Below the pieces are notes generated by a model. The model was not told the origin of the DNA. It saw only the letters and a list, made by a program, of their open reading frames with translations, and ran no database searches. A DNA stretch of 64,000 bases, taken from contig CAYUYV010000003.1 of the NCBI GenBank assembly GCA_964449455.1, positions 1 to 64,000 of the forward strand. The letters are read 5' to 3'. This document shows, piece by piece, positions 1 through 9,257 of this stretch; the stretch's first letter is position 1; the number at the start of each line of letters is the position of its first letter. A program made the position numbers and the translations under genes. The DNA is from CAYUYV01 sp964449455. Its GTDB lineage: Bacteria; Pseudomonadota; Alphaproteobacteria; JAJFIK01.

Positions 1-306
1 GAGTTTATCGCAACGGGTATTCGCAAGGAAATTATCGACCGCAAATTGATCGAGCTCACCGTCGGTAGCGTGATTTACAATTTCTATGAAAAGGTTGAGG
101 TCTTCGTTGATTGGCGGATTGAGATCAGCAAAGCGGCGATCAAGAAAAAACAGCTGGCCGCAGCGGAAAAGACGATGTCACCCGAAGATCTCAAGACTTA
201 CGAATTGCCCGAGCCCAGGGATCACATCTACAGCGATCTTGAACGCCTGATCACAGAATGGCGGGAGCAGGGCATCTGGTTTGCCGAACCAAAGCCGAAA
301 ACGTGA
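1..306 (+). CDS. Hypothetical protein, 5' end missing
   Basis: The reading frame is open from the first base of the window, so the true start lies upstream; 101 codons remain before the TGA. The visible part is mostly charged and helical, with a hydrophobic aromatic patch (VIYNFYEKVEVFVDW) and a Lys-rich stretch (AAIKKKQLAAAEK). No signal peptide or membrane segment is visible in this fragment. The pattern of a Phe-Tyr-Glu helix followed by a helix of charged residues loosely recalls DUF4760-type proteins, but this is only a guess. I do not assign a function. Confidence 0.55.
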   Translation, partial: EFIATGIRKEIIDRKLIELTVGSVIYNFYEKVEVFVDWRIEISKAAIKKKQLAAAEKTMSPEDLKTYELPEPRDHIYSDLERLITEWREQGIWFAEPKPKT

Positions 307-591
307 CGTGATCCGTATCCATCTCCTGAAGCTCCTGACTCTGGTCTGACCCAGCATCCGATGCGGGCCGGGATCTGGTGAGGGGCGAGATCCGTTGAGG
401 CGCGGGACCTTTCTCCCCAACCTGGGCGGCAGGCCACGGCACCCCGGATCACCATGCCGCGTTGCACCGCCACACCATGCGGCGCCGGAGGTGGGTCTTG
501 ACCCACCCGCGATGCGCGCTGAAGAGTGCCGTGTGTGCGAAAGGTCTCGATCGCGGGCCCGGCCCCACCTCAGCATGGGAGGACGCGTGTG

Positions 592-873
592 ATGTCTGAT
601 GAGGCGCTTGTCGTCATTCCGCTGCCCCTTGAGAAGGGCGGGGTGACTTATGCGGTGGCGCGGCTGGTGGCGGAAGGGGAGAAGCCCTTTGCGCAGGCCA
701 TTGTCGCCGTACCCGGAACGACTTTCACGCCGCCCCAGCGGATTGCCTTGTCGCGGTACGGACTTGCGCGGATCAGGCCCGGCGCCGCCATGCGGCCGGA
801 CCTTTATCTTTATGAAGGCATGATCCTGCCACCCCCGCCAGAGGGTGCCGAGGCCTCAACCGGGAGCGCCTAG
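592..873 (+). CDS. Small hypothetical protein
   Basis: A 93-residue protein starting at an ATG with a strong ribosome site (GGGAGGA at about 577-584). It is soluble-looking, without signal peptide, with a beta-rich pattern and a proline-rich C-terminus (MILPPPPEG). I do not recognise the family. Its last 18 bases overlap the 3' end of the convergent lipoprotein gene, so the two transcripts are complementary at their ends. Codon use matches neighbouring genes, which supports it being real. Confidence 0.6.
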   Translation: MSDEALVVIPLPLEKGGVTYAVARLVAEGEKPFAQAIVAVPGTTFTPPQRIALSRYGLARIRPGAAMRPDLYLYEGMILPPPPEGAEASTGSA

Positions 874-1542
874 CAGGGGTGAAACGGTTTCGGGCGCTTC
901 GGTCACGGCGCTCGTGCCGGCCGATTTCAGCTCCCCGAACGTGGCGAAATCGACGCGGAATGTGATGCTGTCCACCCGGGCCATCACGCCCAGCGGGATG
1001 CGCCAGGTCACGGTGTTGCCCTCCCGCTCCGGCACCGCCTCAAGGCCATCGATGCGGACCGGGGCCACGTCCTCAATCCAGCCCGGCAGGGTGAGGGAGT
1101 AGGTGTAGGTGCGGTCGGCAAGAAGACGCTGCACAACGCCGAAACTGTCGCCGGCTGCGCCCACCGGTCGCAGCGTCCGGGTGAAGGTCGCCTTGGCCGG
1201 GCCGGCGCCCCACAGAATCTTGTCCCGTACGCTCAGGCTCATCACATCGTCTTGCAGGGCCACATCGTTCAGGGTGGTGAAGGTCAGTGTTTCTTCATGG
1301 AAGAACCGGCCATTCTCCGTATACTCATGAACTTCTGTGCGCCCGTCGGGGCCGGCCAGGATGGTGTCGATATGGGTGCCTTCGGGCAGCACATCATCGG
1401 TCGCGAGGGTGATGCGGATCTGCCCGCTGCCATCGGCGGTGATTTCCATCCGGTGTTCGATGTCAAAACAGGCGCCCACCACCAGTGCTGTCAGGAGTGC
1501 AGCAAGGGGCGCCAGTCGTCTGCGCACGGTGTGTATGGTCAT
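856..1542 (-). CDS. Predicted lipoprotein, function unknown
   Basis: A 228-residue product. The chosen ATG at 1542 gives a classic lipoprotein signal: Arg-rich n-region (MTIHTVRRRL), hydrophobic core and lipobox LVVGAC with the lipidated Cys near residue 24. After it comes a beta-rich region beginning FDIEHRMEITADGSGQ, a pattern seen in bacterial lipoproteins that end in a beta-sandwich. An upstream frame extension exists but lacks sense as a secreted protein and runs into purB. A GAGGA ribosome site precedes the ATG. It lies just downstream of purB on the same strand (58 bp), so co-transcription is possible. Envelope location is well supported; the role is unknown. Confidence 0.75.
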   Translation of the reverse strand: MTIHTVRRRLAPLAALLTALVVGACFDIEHRMEITADGSGQIRITLATDDVLPEGTHIDTILAGPDGRTEVHEYTENGRFFHEETLTFTTLNDVALQDDVMSLSVRDKILWGAGPAKATFTRTLRPVGAAGDSFGVVQRLLADRTYTYSLTLPGWIEDVAPVRIDGLEAVPEREGNTVTWRIPLGVMARVDSITFRVDFATFGELKSAGTSAVTEAPETVSPLLGAPG

Positions 1543-1600
1543 GGTGCCATCCTCACAAAGACGCGCGGACCCGGCGTTCTGGCGATCCGGGTCCGCCCTG

Positions 1601-2941
1601 TCATCCCTTGTTTGCCAATGATCTGTGCGCCCCAGCCGACGCCAAATGTGCCCCAAAAACCCGGTCGAAAATGGTCTGCACATGGCGCAGATGGACGGAA
1701 ATGTCGAAATGCTCGCTGAGCGCCTCGGGGCTGAGATAAGCGGTCACTTCCGGATCCGCCTGGAGTGCTTCGAGGAAGGACCCGCCTGACTGCCAAACCG
1801 GCATCGCATTGCGCTGCACGAGGAGATAGGCGTCCTCACGGCTTGCGCCCGCCTGGGTCAGGGCAAGGAGCACCTGCTGGGAATGGACAAGCCCCCCGAG
1901 GAGATCGAGATTGCGCTTCATCCGGTCAGGATAGATAAGCAGCTTCTCAATGACACCAGCGAGGCGGTGCAAGGCGAAATCGAGGGTGATGGTGGCATCC
2001 GGGCCGATCATGCGCTCCACGCCCGAATGGGAAATGTCTCGTTCATGCCACAGGGCGACATTTTCCAGCGCCGGCGTGACATAGGCCCGGATCATCCGGG
2101 CAAGGCCCGTGAGATTTTCGGTAAGCACCGGATTGCGCTTATGGGGCATGGCGGAAGAGCCCTTCTGCCCAGGCTCGAAATACTCCTCAGCCTCAAGAAC
2201 TTCTGTGCGCTGGAGATGGCGAATCTCCGTCGCGAGGCGCTCCACGCTTGAGGCAATGACGCCAAGCGTTGCGAAATACATGGCATGGCGATCCCGGGGG
2301 ATGATCTGGGTCGAAATGGGCTCAGGGACGAGGCCCATGGCGTTTGCCACATGGGCCTCCACCCGAGGATCAATATTGGCAAAAGTGCCGACGGCCCCGG
2401 AAATGGCGCAGGTTGCGACTTCTGCGCGGGCCTGGGCAAGCCGGGTGCGCGCCCGATCAAACTCGGCATAGGCCTGGGCAAGCTTCAAGCCAAAGGTTGT
2501 GGGCTCGGCGTGGATGCCGTGGCTGCGCCCGATACACACCGTGTCTTTGTGCTCGAACGCCCGGGTCCTAAGGGCCTCGCAGACCTTGTCGAGGCCCTGC
2601 GCCAGAAGGTCGGCCGCGCGCACGAGCTGCACATTAAAGCAGGTGTCGAGCACATCCGATGAGGTCATGCCCTGGTGCACGAAGCGCGCTTCGGGGCCGA
2701 CATGCTCGGCGAGGTTGGTCAGAAACGCGATGACATCGTGCTTGACCTCCCGCTCGATGGCGTCGATGCGGGCCGCCTCAAAGGAGCCCCGGGCCCAGAC
2801 GGCCTCGGCCGCCTCCCGCGGGATGACCCCAAGATCCGCCTGGGCGTCGCAGGCATGGGCCTCAATCTCGAACCAAATGCGGAATTTGCTCTCCGGATCC
2901 CATAGGGCGGTCATGTCCGGACGGGCATATCGGGGGATCAT
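1601..2941 (-). CDS. purB: Adenylosuccinate lyase
   Basis: A 446-residue fumarate-lyase superfamily enzyme that splits SAICAR and adenylosuccinate in purine synthesis. The superfamily signature GSSAMPHKRNP is intact, as are the early substrate-loop motif HQGMTSSDVLDT and the catalytic-region motif GRSHGIHAEPTTFG. The N-terminus MIPRYARPDM is typical of bacterial and archaeal PurB of the shorter class. The ATG at 2941 was chosen because a GAGGAG ribosome site sits 7 bases ahead; the in-frame ATG at 2956 overlaps that site. No other purine genes are in view, so it is a stand-alone purB with its own promoter in the 765-bp upstream non-coding region. Confidence 0.96.
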   Translation of the reverse strand: MIPRYARPDMTALWDPESKFRIWFEIEAHACDAQADLGVIPREAAEAVWARGSFEAARIDAIEREVKHDVIAFLTNLAEHVGPEARFVHQGMTSSDVLDTCFNVQLVRAADLLAQGLDKVCEALRTRAFEHKDTVCIGRSHGIHAEPTTFGLKLAQAYAEFDRARTRLAQARAEVATCAISGAVGTFANIDPRVEAHVANAMGLVPEPISTQIIPRDRHAMYFATLGVIASSVERLATEIRHLQRTEVLEAEEYFEPGQKGSSAMPHKRNPVLTENLTGLARMIRAYVTPALENVALWHERDISHSGVERMIGPDATITLDFALHRLAGVIEKLLIYPDRMKRNLDLLGGLVHSQQVLLALTQAGASREDAYLLVQRNAMPVWQSGGSFLEALQADPEVTAYLSPEALSEHFDISVHLRHVQTIFDRVFGAHLASAGAHRSLANKG

Positions 2942-3706
2942 GGAGACGCTCCTCATCGACGTGAATGATCGGAACGTCCTCTCCTTTTAAGACGGAAATG
3001 GGACCGCACGCATAATGGGTGTGAGTTACGTGGACAATGCCCCGCCGGTGGAGGAGTGGACACTCGCGAGACTACAATGAAAATTGGGTTTTGCAACGTT
3101 CTGTATGCGGCGCGATTAACTGTCTTTTTCCATCTTACGGGCATTCTACGTACGTGTTCGGGCGCAACGCCGCTGATGGAAAGTCGGGTATGGGATCCGA
3201 CTCGGTGCTGCCACACCGGCTGACAGTCTACGGAGCAAATCAGGGTGCATACCGAACCACGCGGATCTTCGGAAAACCGGTGCCGACCTCCGGCCGGTCT
3301 CCCCACACCAACTCCCCCACCCGCCGGCCGCGCTGCTCTCCCCACAGCCCGGTCGACCGGTTCCGCGATCCGTGAAGGGGGCCCGGGAACAAGCGACCCC
3401 GCCAAGGTGCTTCCCGGGTCCCGCCCTTGCCTGCCGGCATTGCCGGCAAGGTGACATTGGACATATGTCCCTGTGTCCGATGTGGCGGAAGAACCCGGGA
3501 TCCGGCCCCGCCCCAGTCCTGTCCCGGGTTCTTCCATTCCCCTCCGACCAGCCATCGCGCGACTGGCCTCCGGCGATCCCACACCGTCTGTCCGATCCCC
3601 ATCGAACGAGTGAGAGAATAGGCGGCCAAAGCGATCATCACAATCCGGGGAAAATCCCTATGATCCGTTTAAGGAACGAGTAACGGATTGCCGCCCGAAC
3701 GGCCGG
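2942..3706. other. Hairpin-rich non-coding region upstream of purB
   Basis: No believable gene on either strand: the open frames here are Arg/Pro/Gly-rich, without ribosome sites. The region contains a cluster of inverted repeats between about 3370 and 3540: CCCGGGAA/TTCCCGGG, a CCTTGCC/GGCAAGG stem, a perfect 12-bp palindrome at 3459-3470 (GGACATATGTCC), and a perfect 14-bp stem at 3487-3500/3522-3535. It must also hold the purB promoter near 2950-3100. It may encode a structured RNA or simply hold terminators for flanking transcripts. Confidence 0.4.
3487..3535. repeat. Perfect 14-bp inverted repeat
   Basis: The arms 3487-3500 and 3522-3535 are exact reverse complements (GGAAGAACCCGGGA and its complement) with a 21-base spacer. 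No T-tract follows on either strand, so it is not a textbook intrinsic terminator. Confidence 0.7.
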
Positions 3707-4387
3707 TCATTCGTTTCGATTTGGTGATTGGCCCGTGCGCGCAAAGCGCATCAGATCGGCAAGGTTGCTGGCAGAGAGCTTCTGTTTGACCCGGGCCCTG
3801 TGGATCTCTACCGTCCGTGGGCTGATATCAAGCTCACGGGCAATGGCCTTGTTGGTCAGCCCCTGCACGAGAAGGTCGAGAACATCCTGTTCTCGGGGCG
3901 TCAAAGTGGCTGGTGGTGAGGTCTCGTCCACCGAGTTCGATGGGGGCTCAAGCCTGTTGTCTGCAAACACCGACATGGCCCGCGTGATGGCATCCTCAAG
4001 AACCTGGGGTTGGGCCGGCTTTTCCAGGAAGTCGAGGGCGCCGCACCGCATCGCTTTCACAGCCATGGGAATGTCGCCCGTGCCGGTCAGGAACAATGTG
4101 GGAATGGTCGCCGGCATGGCCTTGACCCGCTCGAATACGGCAAACCCGTCGAGCGGAACCATTTTCATATCAAGCAGGAGGCAAAAGGGCTTTTCGCCTG
4201 TCTCCAGTGAGAGAAAGTCCGCCCCATTGTCGTAAGTGCGCACTGTGTAGCCGAGCGCGTGCAACAGCACCGCAGTCGATTCGCGAACCGCCCGGTCATC
4301 ATCGACGATGACGATATCGATCCTGGAATGGGCAAATCTGTCAGGAGGCGGAGCAAGCCGCCCCATGCTGGGTTCCTTGGGTGCCAT
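3707..4387 (-). CDS. FixJ-family response regulator
   Basis: A 226-residue two-domain regulator. Receiver domain, residues about 23-135: acidic pocket DDD at 29-31, phospho-acceptor Asp73 in LLLDMKM, Thr101 in LFLTGTGD and Lys123 in FLEKPA. C-terminal LuxR-type helix-turn-helix from about 160 to 216 (LTPREQDVLDLLVQGLTNKA, then RTVEIHRARVKQKL), the arrangement of FixJ. The kinase gene upstream ends 46 bases inside this gene, so the two are translationally linked and surely form one signalling pair. A second ATG at 4366 has a better-spaced AAGGA site and may be the real start. The DNA targets are unknown; the sensor suggests light control. Confidence 0.93.
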   Translation of the reverse strand: MAPKEPSMGRLAPPPDRFAHSRIDIVIVDDDRAVRESTAVLLHALGYTVRTYDNGADFLSLETGEKPFCLLLDMKMVPLDGFAVFERVKAMPATIPTLFLTGTGDIPMAVKAMRCGALDFLEKPAQPQVLEDAITRAMSVFADNRLEPPSNSVDETSPPATLTPREQDVLDLLVQGLTNKAIARELDISPRTVEIHRARVKQKLSASNLADLMRFARTGQSPNRNE

Positions 4388-6840
4388 CGGTCTCTTCGAT
4401 CGTCTGGGGGAGGCGGAAGAAGACCTCCGCTCCTGTTTCGTGGTTCAGCGCGCCCATGGTTCCGCCATGGGCAAGGATGATCGAGCGGCTTAAGGACAAG
4501 CCGATGCCCATACCGTCCTGTTTTGTGGTGACATGGGCATCGAACATCCGTTCGATCACCGTGGGCGCAATGCCAGGGCCATTGTCCCGTACCCGGACTG
4601 TTACAAAGCCATCGTCACTGGTATCGATCCGGACGGCCAAACGTCGCTCCTCCTGATCGGCCATGGCGTCGCAGGCATTGCGGATGAGGTTGAAGACGAC
4701 CTGCTGGACCTGGACATCATCCCCTAGCAAATTGGGAAGATCCGTTGGCGCATCGAATTCGACAGTTAGCCCGCGGCGTTGATCGGGTGTCAGGGCCAGA
4801 CCCAGGGCCACGCGCACTGTCTCGACAAGGTCGATCAGCGTTGGTTCGAAGGTTCCCGTCTGCATGAACCGGCGCAGACGGCGGACGATTTCTCCGGCCC
4901 GTTTCGCCTCATCAAGCAGGGTCTCGACAAGGGGCACGAGATGAGCGCTGCCCGTGGCCGCAGAAGCCTGGGCATTGGCCCGCCCCAGAAGAAGGTTACA
5001 GGTCGTGGCGTAGTTGATAATGGAGGCGAGGGGCTGATTGAGTTCATGGGCGAGGCCCGATGCCAAGTCACCCATGGCGGAAAGGTGATCCCCCTGGGAG
5101 GCCTCTGGGGCTGGTGCCTCGGCCGGTCCCTGGTGTCCTGGCTTGTGTGCCCTTCGGTCAGGCTCGCCCGGTGGAGCTTTGGCCCTGGCGCTAAGGCCCA
5201 TGATCAGGCCCTGGCGGAGAATTTCAAGGACCTCCTCCGTATCAGGATCGAAAGCTGCGCATTCGCCCTTTACGGTCTCGCGCCAGGTCTCAAAGGAGCG
5301 GCGCGGCCCCAGCCTTTTGTCGTGGTGCGGAGAGCCGCCCCAGCGCCGGTTTTGCACGATGCACCGGCGGGCCAGGAACAGATACTCTCCCTTCGCCTTG
5401 TCGAGGGGTAGGAAAGCGCCGCCGCCCCAGGCTTTCCCTTCTGGCTCCGTGCCCCCGGGGCCGTCATCGCGTAACCGGTTGCCGAGCCCGTTCAAAAGAC
5501 TGACCCGATCCCAGGCGAGATCGGCCAAGATGGGCTCCAGGGTGTCTGGCAAAGGGGCGTCTGCGTGGTGCACAGTCCGTCCGGCGATCATGCCGCGGGT
5601 GCCGTCGCAGCCAGCCAAAGTCTCAATCTGTGTAAGGATTGTATCGGGAAGCAGCGTGCCGCGGCCTTCCGTTGCAAAGGCACTCAAGCCACTGGTCAGT
5701 GTACGGGACAGGGCTGAGGCGTTCCTCATGCGCGCGATCTGGTCTTGCAGCACCATCCGCTCAACGGCGCCACTAACGACTTCGCCCAGCATGTCCAGGA
5801 GCTGCAACACCATCGAAGCCGGGCGCCGGGGCTGAGGGTGGTGGCACAGAATCATGCCCCACAGTTCCCCGCGAACGACGAGGGAAATGGAGAGCGACGC
5901 ACGCACCCCCATATTTCCGAGATAGGTGAGATGGACCGGAGCGACGGCTCTCAGCACCGCATGGCTAAGATCGATTGGGTGTTCCGCCGCTTCCGGAGAC
6001 AAGGCCACCAGGGGCACAGTAGGGGCCTCGATATCTTGAATGAGCCGAATCGTGTTGGAAAGGTAAAGGGCACGCGCCGGTGACGGAATGTCACTGGCCG
6101 GAAAAAAGTGACCAAGAAATCGTGTTTCCCCATCGGTCTCTTCCCGGATGATTTCGCCATGGCCATCTGCGCCAAAACGATAAATCATAACGCGCTCAAA
6201 CCGCGTGATCTTCCGGCAGATCCGTGCCGCTTCCGTCAGCACCCCATCAACGGACGGGCAGGTTTGAAGACGGTGGATCAGGGAAGTGGGCGCGGCAGCC
6301 CCATCCGGATGACCCTCCTCGGGCNNNNNNNNNNNNNNNNNNNNNNNNNNNNNNNNNNNNNNNNNNNNNNNNNNNNNNNNNNNNNNNNNNNNNNNNNNNN
6401 NNNNNNNNNNNNNNNNNNNNNNNNTCGGGCCCATGATCGGGCCCATGATCGGGAATGAATTCCAGGATATGCCGCGCGTCTGGTCCATCCCCAACACGGT
6501 GGGCGATCAGGCTGCGGGGCAGGGGCGGGTGGCCGGGAAACCGAACGGTGGCCTGCCATGTCCGGAACAGGCCGTGGCGATCGGGGGCGAGATCCTGGGC
6601 AACCAGCATGTCAGCCTGCTCAGGCCCCAGCAGATCGCACAGCGTTATGCCTTGAAGGTCCGGACCAGGAATCAGCGGTGCGGTCACATGGGTCAGGCAT
6701 CCGCTGGCCGCATCCACAACGATCAGCGTTCCATAGGACTGGATGTGACCTGGCGCATGAATGGGGTCACGATCGCACGCGCCGAAAGGCGCGCCGTCAG
6801 AGGACAAAGGCGCAGCGGGGTCGGATTGAAAGCGTTCCAT
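4341..6840 (-). CDS. Bacteriophytochrome histidine kinase (interrupted by assembly gap)
   Basis: Red/far-red photoreceptor kinase. Order: N-terminal PAS_2 with Cys22 in ACDRDPIHAPGHIQSYG, the position that binds biliverdin in bacteriophytochromes; GAF domain with PASDIP and the PVHLTYLGNMGVRASLSIS chromophore-pocket motif; PHY domain with the tongue motif PRRSFETW; then a FixL-like HisKA box (LASGLAHELNQPLASIINY), N-box NACDAM, and ATP lid DNGPGI and GMGIGLSLS. The 100-N gap (6325-6424) lies in the linker between PAS and GAF. The frame before and after the gap differs as drawn, which only reflects the arbitrary gap length; the flanks carry a 12-bp repeat encoding Asp-His-Gly-Pro, so the missing piece is probably more copies. 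No heme oxygenase gene is visible nearby. Overlaps its FixJ-like partner. Confidence 0.9.
6325..6424. other. Assembly gap (100 N) inside the phytochrome gene
   Basis: Exactly 100 N. TCGGGC ends the left flank and starts the right flank, and the right flank is a 12-bp tandem repeat. True length unknown; it should restore the reading frame of the phytochrome gene. Confidence 0.95.
6425..6453. repeat. 12-bp tandem repeat encoding Asp-His-Gly-Pro
   Basis: Two full and one partial copy of TCGGGCCCATGA directly beside the N gap. On the minus strand it encodes DHGP units in the PAS-GAF linker of the phytochrome. More copies are probably hidden in the gap. Confidence 0.8.
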
Positions 6841-7044
6841 GACACGGCAGTGATACGGGAAAGACCCTTAGGGAGTGGTGAAGGACCGATTCTGCACTGT
6901 CCTTTCGATCTAAGGCCCGGTAAGAGGGGGCTCGTTCAGGGTCGCCGCATCACGGGGCCCCTCCTTAGGGAACCTGTCTGTTTTTTGCCGTTGCGTCTGC
7001 CGCTCGCCGCGGTCAGTTTGGCGCAAACGGATTGGAGGTAGTTG

Positions 7045-7443
7045 ATGCGACCTTTTGTTGGTCTCCTGGCGGGCGTCATGGCGGGGATCATCGTAACGGC
7101 TCTTGTCGAGGCGATCGGGCATGTCATGTTCCCGACCCCGCCCGGCGTGCGAATGACCGATTACGAATCCCTGGCTCCTGTCGTTGAACAGGTGCCCATG
7201 AAGGCCGTGGCGGTCCTTCTGGCCTGGGGGCTCGGCGTCTTCGTGGGCGCAAGTGTTGCCTTCAAGGTTGCCCAGGGACCGGAATGGCCAGGCTGGGCCG
7301 TCGTCATCATGCTGCTTGCCGGGGCGGGATGGGTTCTGCTGCGGATCCAGCCACCCATGTGGATGTCAGTGACAGCGCTTCTTTTGATGCCGGCCGCCGC
7401 CTATGCCGCCGCCCGAATGTTTGTCATCAGGCCGGGATCCTGA
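7045..7443 (+). CDS. Small integral membrane protein, unknown
   Basis: A 132-residue protein with four likely membrane segments: about 4-22, 52-72, 82-100 and 108-126. GGAGGT at 7034-7039 precedes ATG 7045; a TTG one codon earlier is less likely. It is transcribed divergently from the phytochrome kinase (204 bp between starts) and convergently with the solute-binding protein gene. No charged catalytic motif or known family is recognised; its first helix is Gly/Ala-rich (GLLAGVMAGIIV), which suggests helix packing. Confidence 0.7.
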   Translation: MRPFVGLLAGVMAGIIVTALVEAIGHVMFPTPPGVRMTDYESLAPVVEQVPMKAVAVLLAWGLGVFVGASVAFKVAQGPEWPGWAVVIMLLAGAGWVLLRIQPPMWMSVTALLLMPAAAYAAARMFVIRPGS

Positions 7444-7471
7444 CCCGGTCCAGGCGCCTTGAATGGGCGCG

Positions 7472-9160
7472 TCAGAACGGCCTGACGGCCGTTTCATGGA
7501 AGCGAAACAAGCCGCCGACGCCTGGTTTCAGCTGGACCTGGTCACTGCGTGCCCATTGCCGCCTCGCGTGATAAAGCGGCACATACACAACATCGTCCTT
7601 CACCATATCCCAGGCCTGACGGGCCAGAGCATGGCGCCGCGGGGCGTCCTGTTCCCTCAACAGCGTGTCGATCAGGGCATCCGCATGGGGGCTCGCGTAG
7701 CCCGTGCCGTTCCATTGCCCGCGGCTATGGACCAGTGATTCGAGAACGGGGCCGCCGTCGAAGGTCGAGGGCGACGAGGCTAGCAGGTAGAAGGGGCTTT
7801 GGCGGTTCAGGATCCGGAAGAAGTGATCTTCCGCATCAAGGTGCGCAACGCGGACCCGAATGCCGATCCGGCCAACCATGCCAGCCACGGCCTCGCACAC
7901 GGCCGTATCAAACGCGTATCGTCCCTTCGGGCAGTCCAAGGTGACCTCGAAACCCTCCGCGACACCGGCCTCGGCCAGCAAGCGGCGTGCGTCCACCAGA
8001 TCGTGGGCCGTGCGCGCATTGGCTGCCTGCCACAAAGCCGGCGAAGCCGCGGCGCGATCCGGACCGGATGGTCGGTATTCCGAGACGGCCCCATGCACGG
8101 GAATGCCAGCAGGATCACCCGCGCCGCGCAGGATCACCCGGGTCAGAGCCGTAACATTGATGGCGCGGTCAATGGCCGCACGGACACGCCGGTCCGCGAA
8201 GGGGGCGCCCGCTCCGCTTTGCTGCAAACCGAGCACCATGGTGGCGCCTGTCGGGGTGCTTTCCAGCCTCACACCGGGAGAACGGCGCAGCAGGCCCGCG
8301 GCTCGGGCCGGCAGGTCAAAGATGAGGTCGAGGTCTCCGGCTGTCAGGGCGGCAAGGCGAGCGGCCGGATCCGGCATGGGTCGGTAGATCAAGCGGCGCG
8401 GGGCGTAAGGCGCCAGGGCGCCGCCCCACCAGGAGGCATTTTCGGCCAGAACGGTCTGCGCGTTGGGATCATGGGCCAGCACACGATAGGCACCGGTGCC
8501 ATTGGGCAGTGGCGCGTCCTCTCCTGCGGCCTCGGAGCGGCTCGGCAGGATGTCGGGGGACAGTCTGTCGTTCTCGCCGGCCCGCCGAATGGCGCGCATG
8601 CCCGTCCGCCCGGCCCAGGCCCGGGACAAAATGGGCACCAGAGCCAACCGCTCAGGGAGAAGGGGGCGGACCCGATCCGTTTCGATTTCAATGGCCTGCG
8701 CGCCCAGAGCGCGAACCTTCGTGATCCCGGTCAGCTCGCGGTGCAACGACGATTGGTCCATGCGGGCCCGCGCGATGCTGAACACCACATCGTCGGCATG
8801 GAGTGGGGTACCGTCGTGAAACTGGACCCCCTTGCGCACTGTGAAGCGCCAGCGGGTCGGCGTCTCCTGGCGCCAGTCCCGGGCCAGGGCGCCCTCCAAA
8901 CCGCCATCCTGCCTCCGGCGCACCAGCGGCTCGTAGATTTGATGGAGGAGGAGGCGGGTCATGCTCCCGTCGCGTTGCCCCGCTGGCCCATGGGGATCGA
9001 GTGCCGGGCTCAGCCGGCCGGGGCCGCTCCAACGCAGGGTGGCACTGTCTTGGACCTGGCTGGCGGCCTGCGTCCGGGCCGCAGTCGGTGCCGCCGCGAG
9101 GGCCATGCCCAGGGCAAAAAACAGGGTGAGATGGGGGGCGATGGCTCGCCATCGGGTCAT
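7472..9160 (-). CDS. Periplasmic solute-binding protein, family 5 (peptide/nickel type)
   Basis: A 562-residue SBP_bac_5 protein that would capture peptides or similar ligands for an ABC importer. The ATG at 9160 gives a signal peptide ending near PTAARTQA. Family features: YEPLVRR early, the KGVQFHDGTPLHADDVVFSI block near residue 110-130 and the late VYVPLYHARRQW block. An AGAGGA ribosome site precedes the start; the frame is open further upstream but that part is low-complexity and non-secretory. No permease or ATPase gene is adjacent, so it is an orphan here and its importer must be elsewhere. Confidence 0.88.
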   Translation of the reverse strand: MTRWRAIAPHLTLFFALGMALAAAPTAARTQAASQVQDSATLRWSGPGRLSPALDPHGPAGQRDGSMTRLLLHQIYEPLVRRRQDGGLEGALARDWRQETPTRWRFTVRKGVQFHDGTPLHADDVVFSIARARMDQSSLHRELTGITKVRALGAQAIEIETDRVRPLLPERLALVPILSRAWAGRTGMRAIRRAGENDRLSPDILPSRSEAAGEDAPLPNGTGAYRVLAHDPNAQTVLAENASWWGGALAPYAPRRLIYRPMPDPAARLAALTAGDLDLIFDLPARAAGLLRRSPGVRLESTPTGATMVLGLQQSGAGAPFADRRVRAAIDRAINVTALTRVILRGAGDPAGIPVHGAVSEYRPSGPDRAAASPALWQAANARTAHDLVDARRLLAEAGVAEGFEVTLDCPKGRYAFDTAVCEAVAGMVGRIGIRVRVAHLDAEDHFFRILNRQSPFYLLASSPSTFDGGPVLESLVHSRGQWNGTGYASPHADALIDTLLREQDAPRRHALARQAWDMVKDDVVYVPLYHARRQWARSDQVQLKPGVGGLFRFHETAVRPF

Positions 9161-9257
9161 GGTGGGTCCTCTCTGCGCGCGTGCTCCCAGGAAAACACCC
9201 GCACGCCTTTGGGTAAACGGGGCTTTGGGGGCAAGCCGTGGGGGAGAGGGTCTGCGA

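Noticed and set aside
2953..3582. Open frame of about 200 codons in the purB upstream region
   Set aside because: Arg/Pro/Gly-rich, no ribosome site, overlaps strong inverted repeats; treated as non-coding.
6325..6424. Frameshifted phytochrome pseudogene
   Set aside because: The frame change across the gap reflects the fixed 100-N length; both sides have intact, correctly ordered domains.
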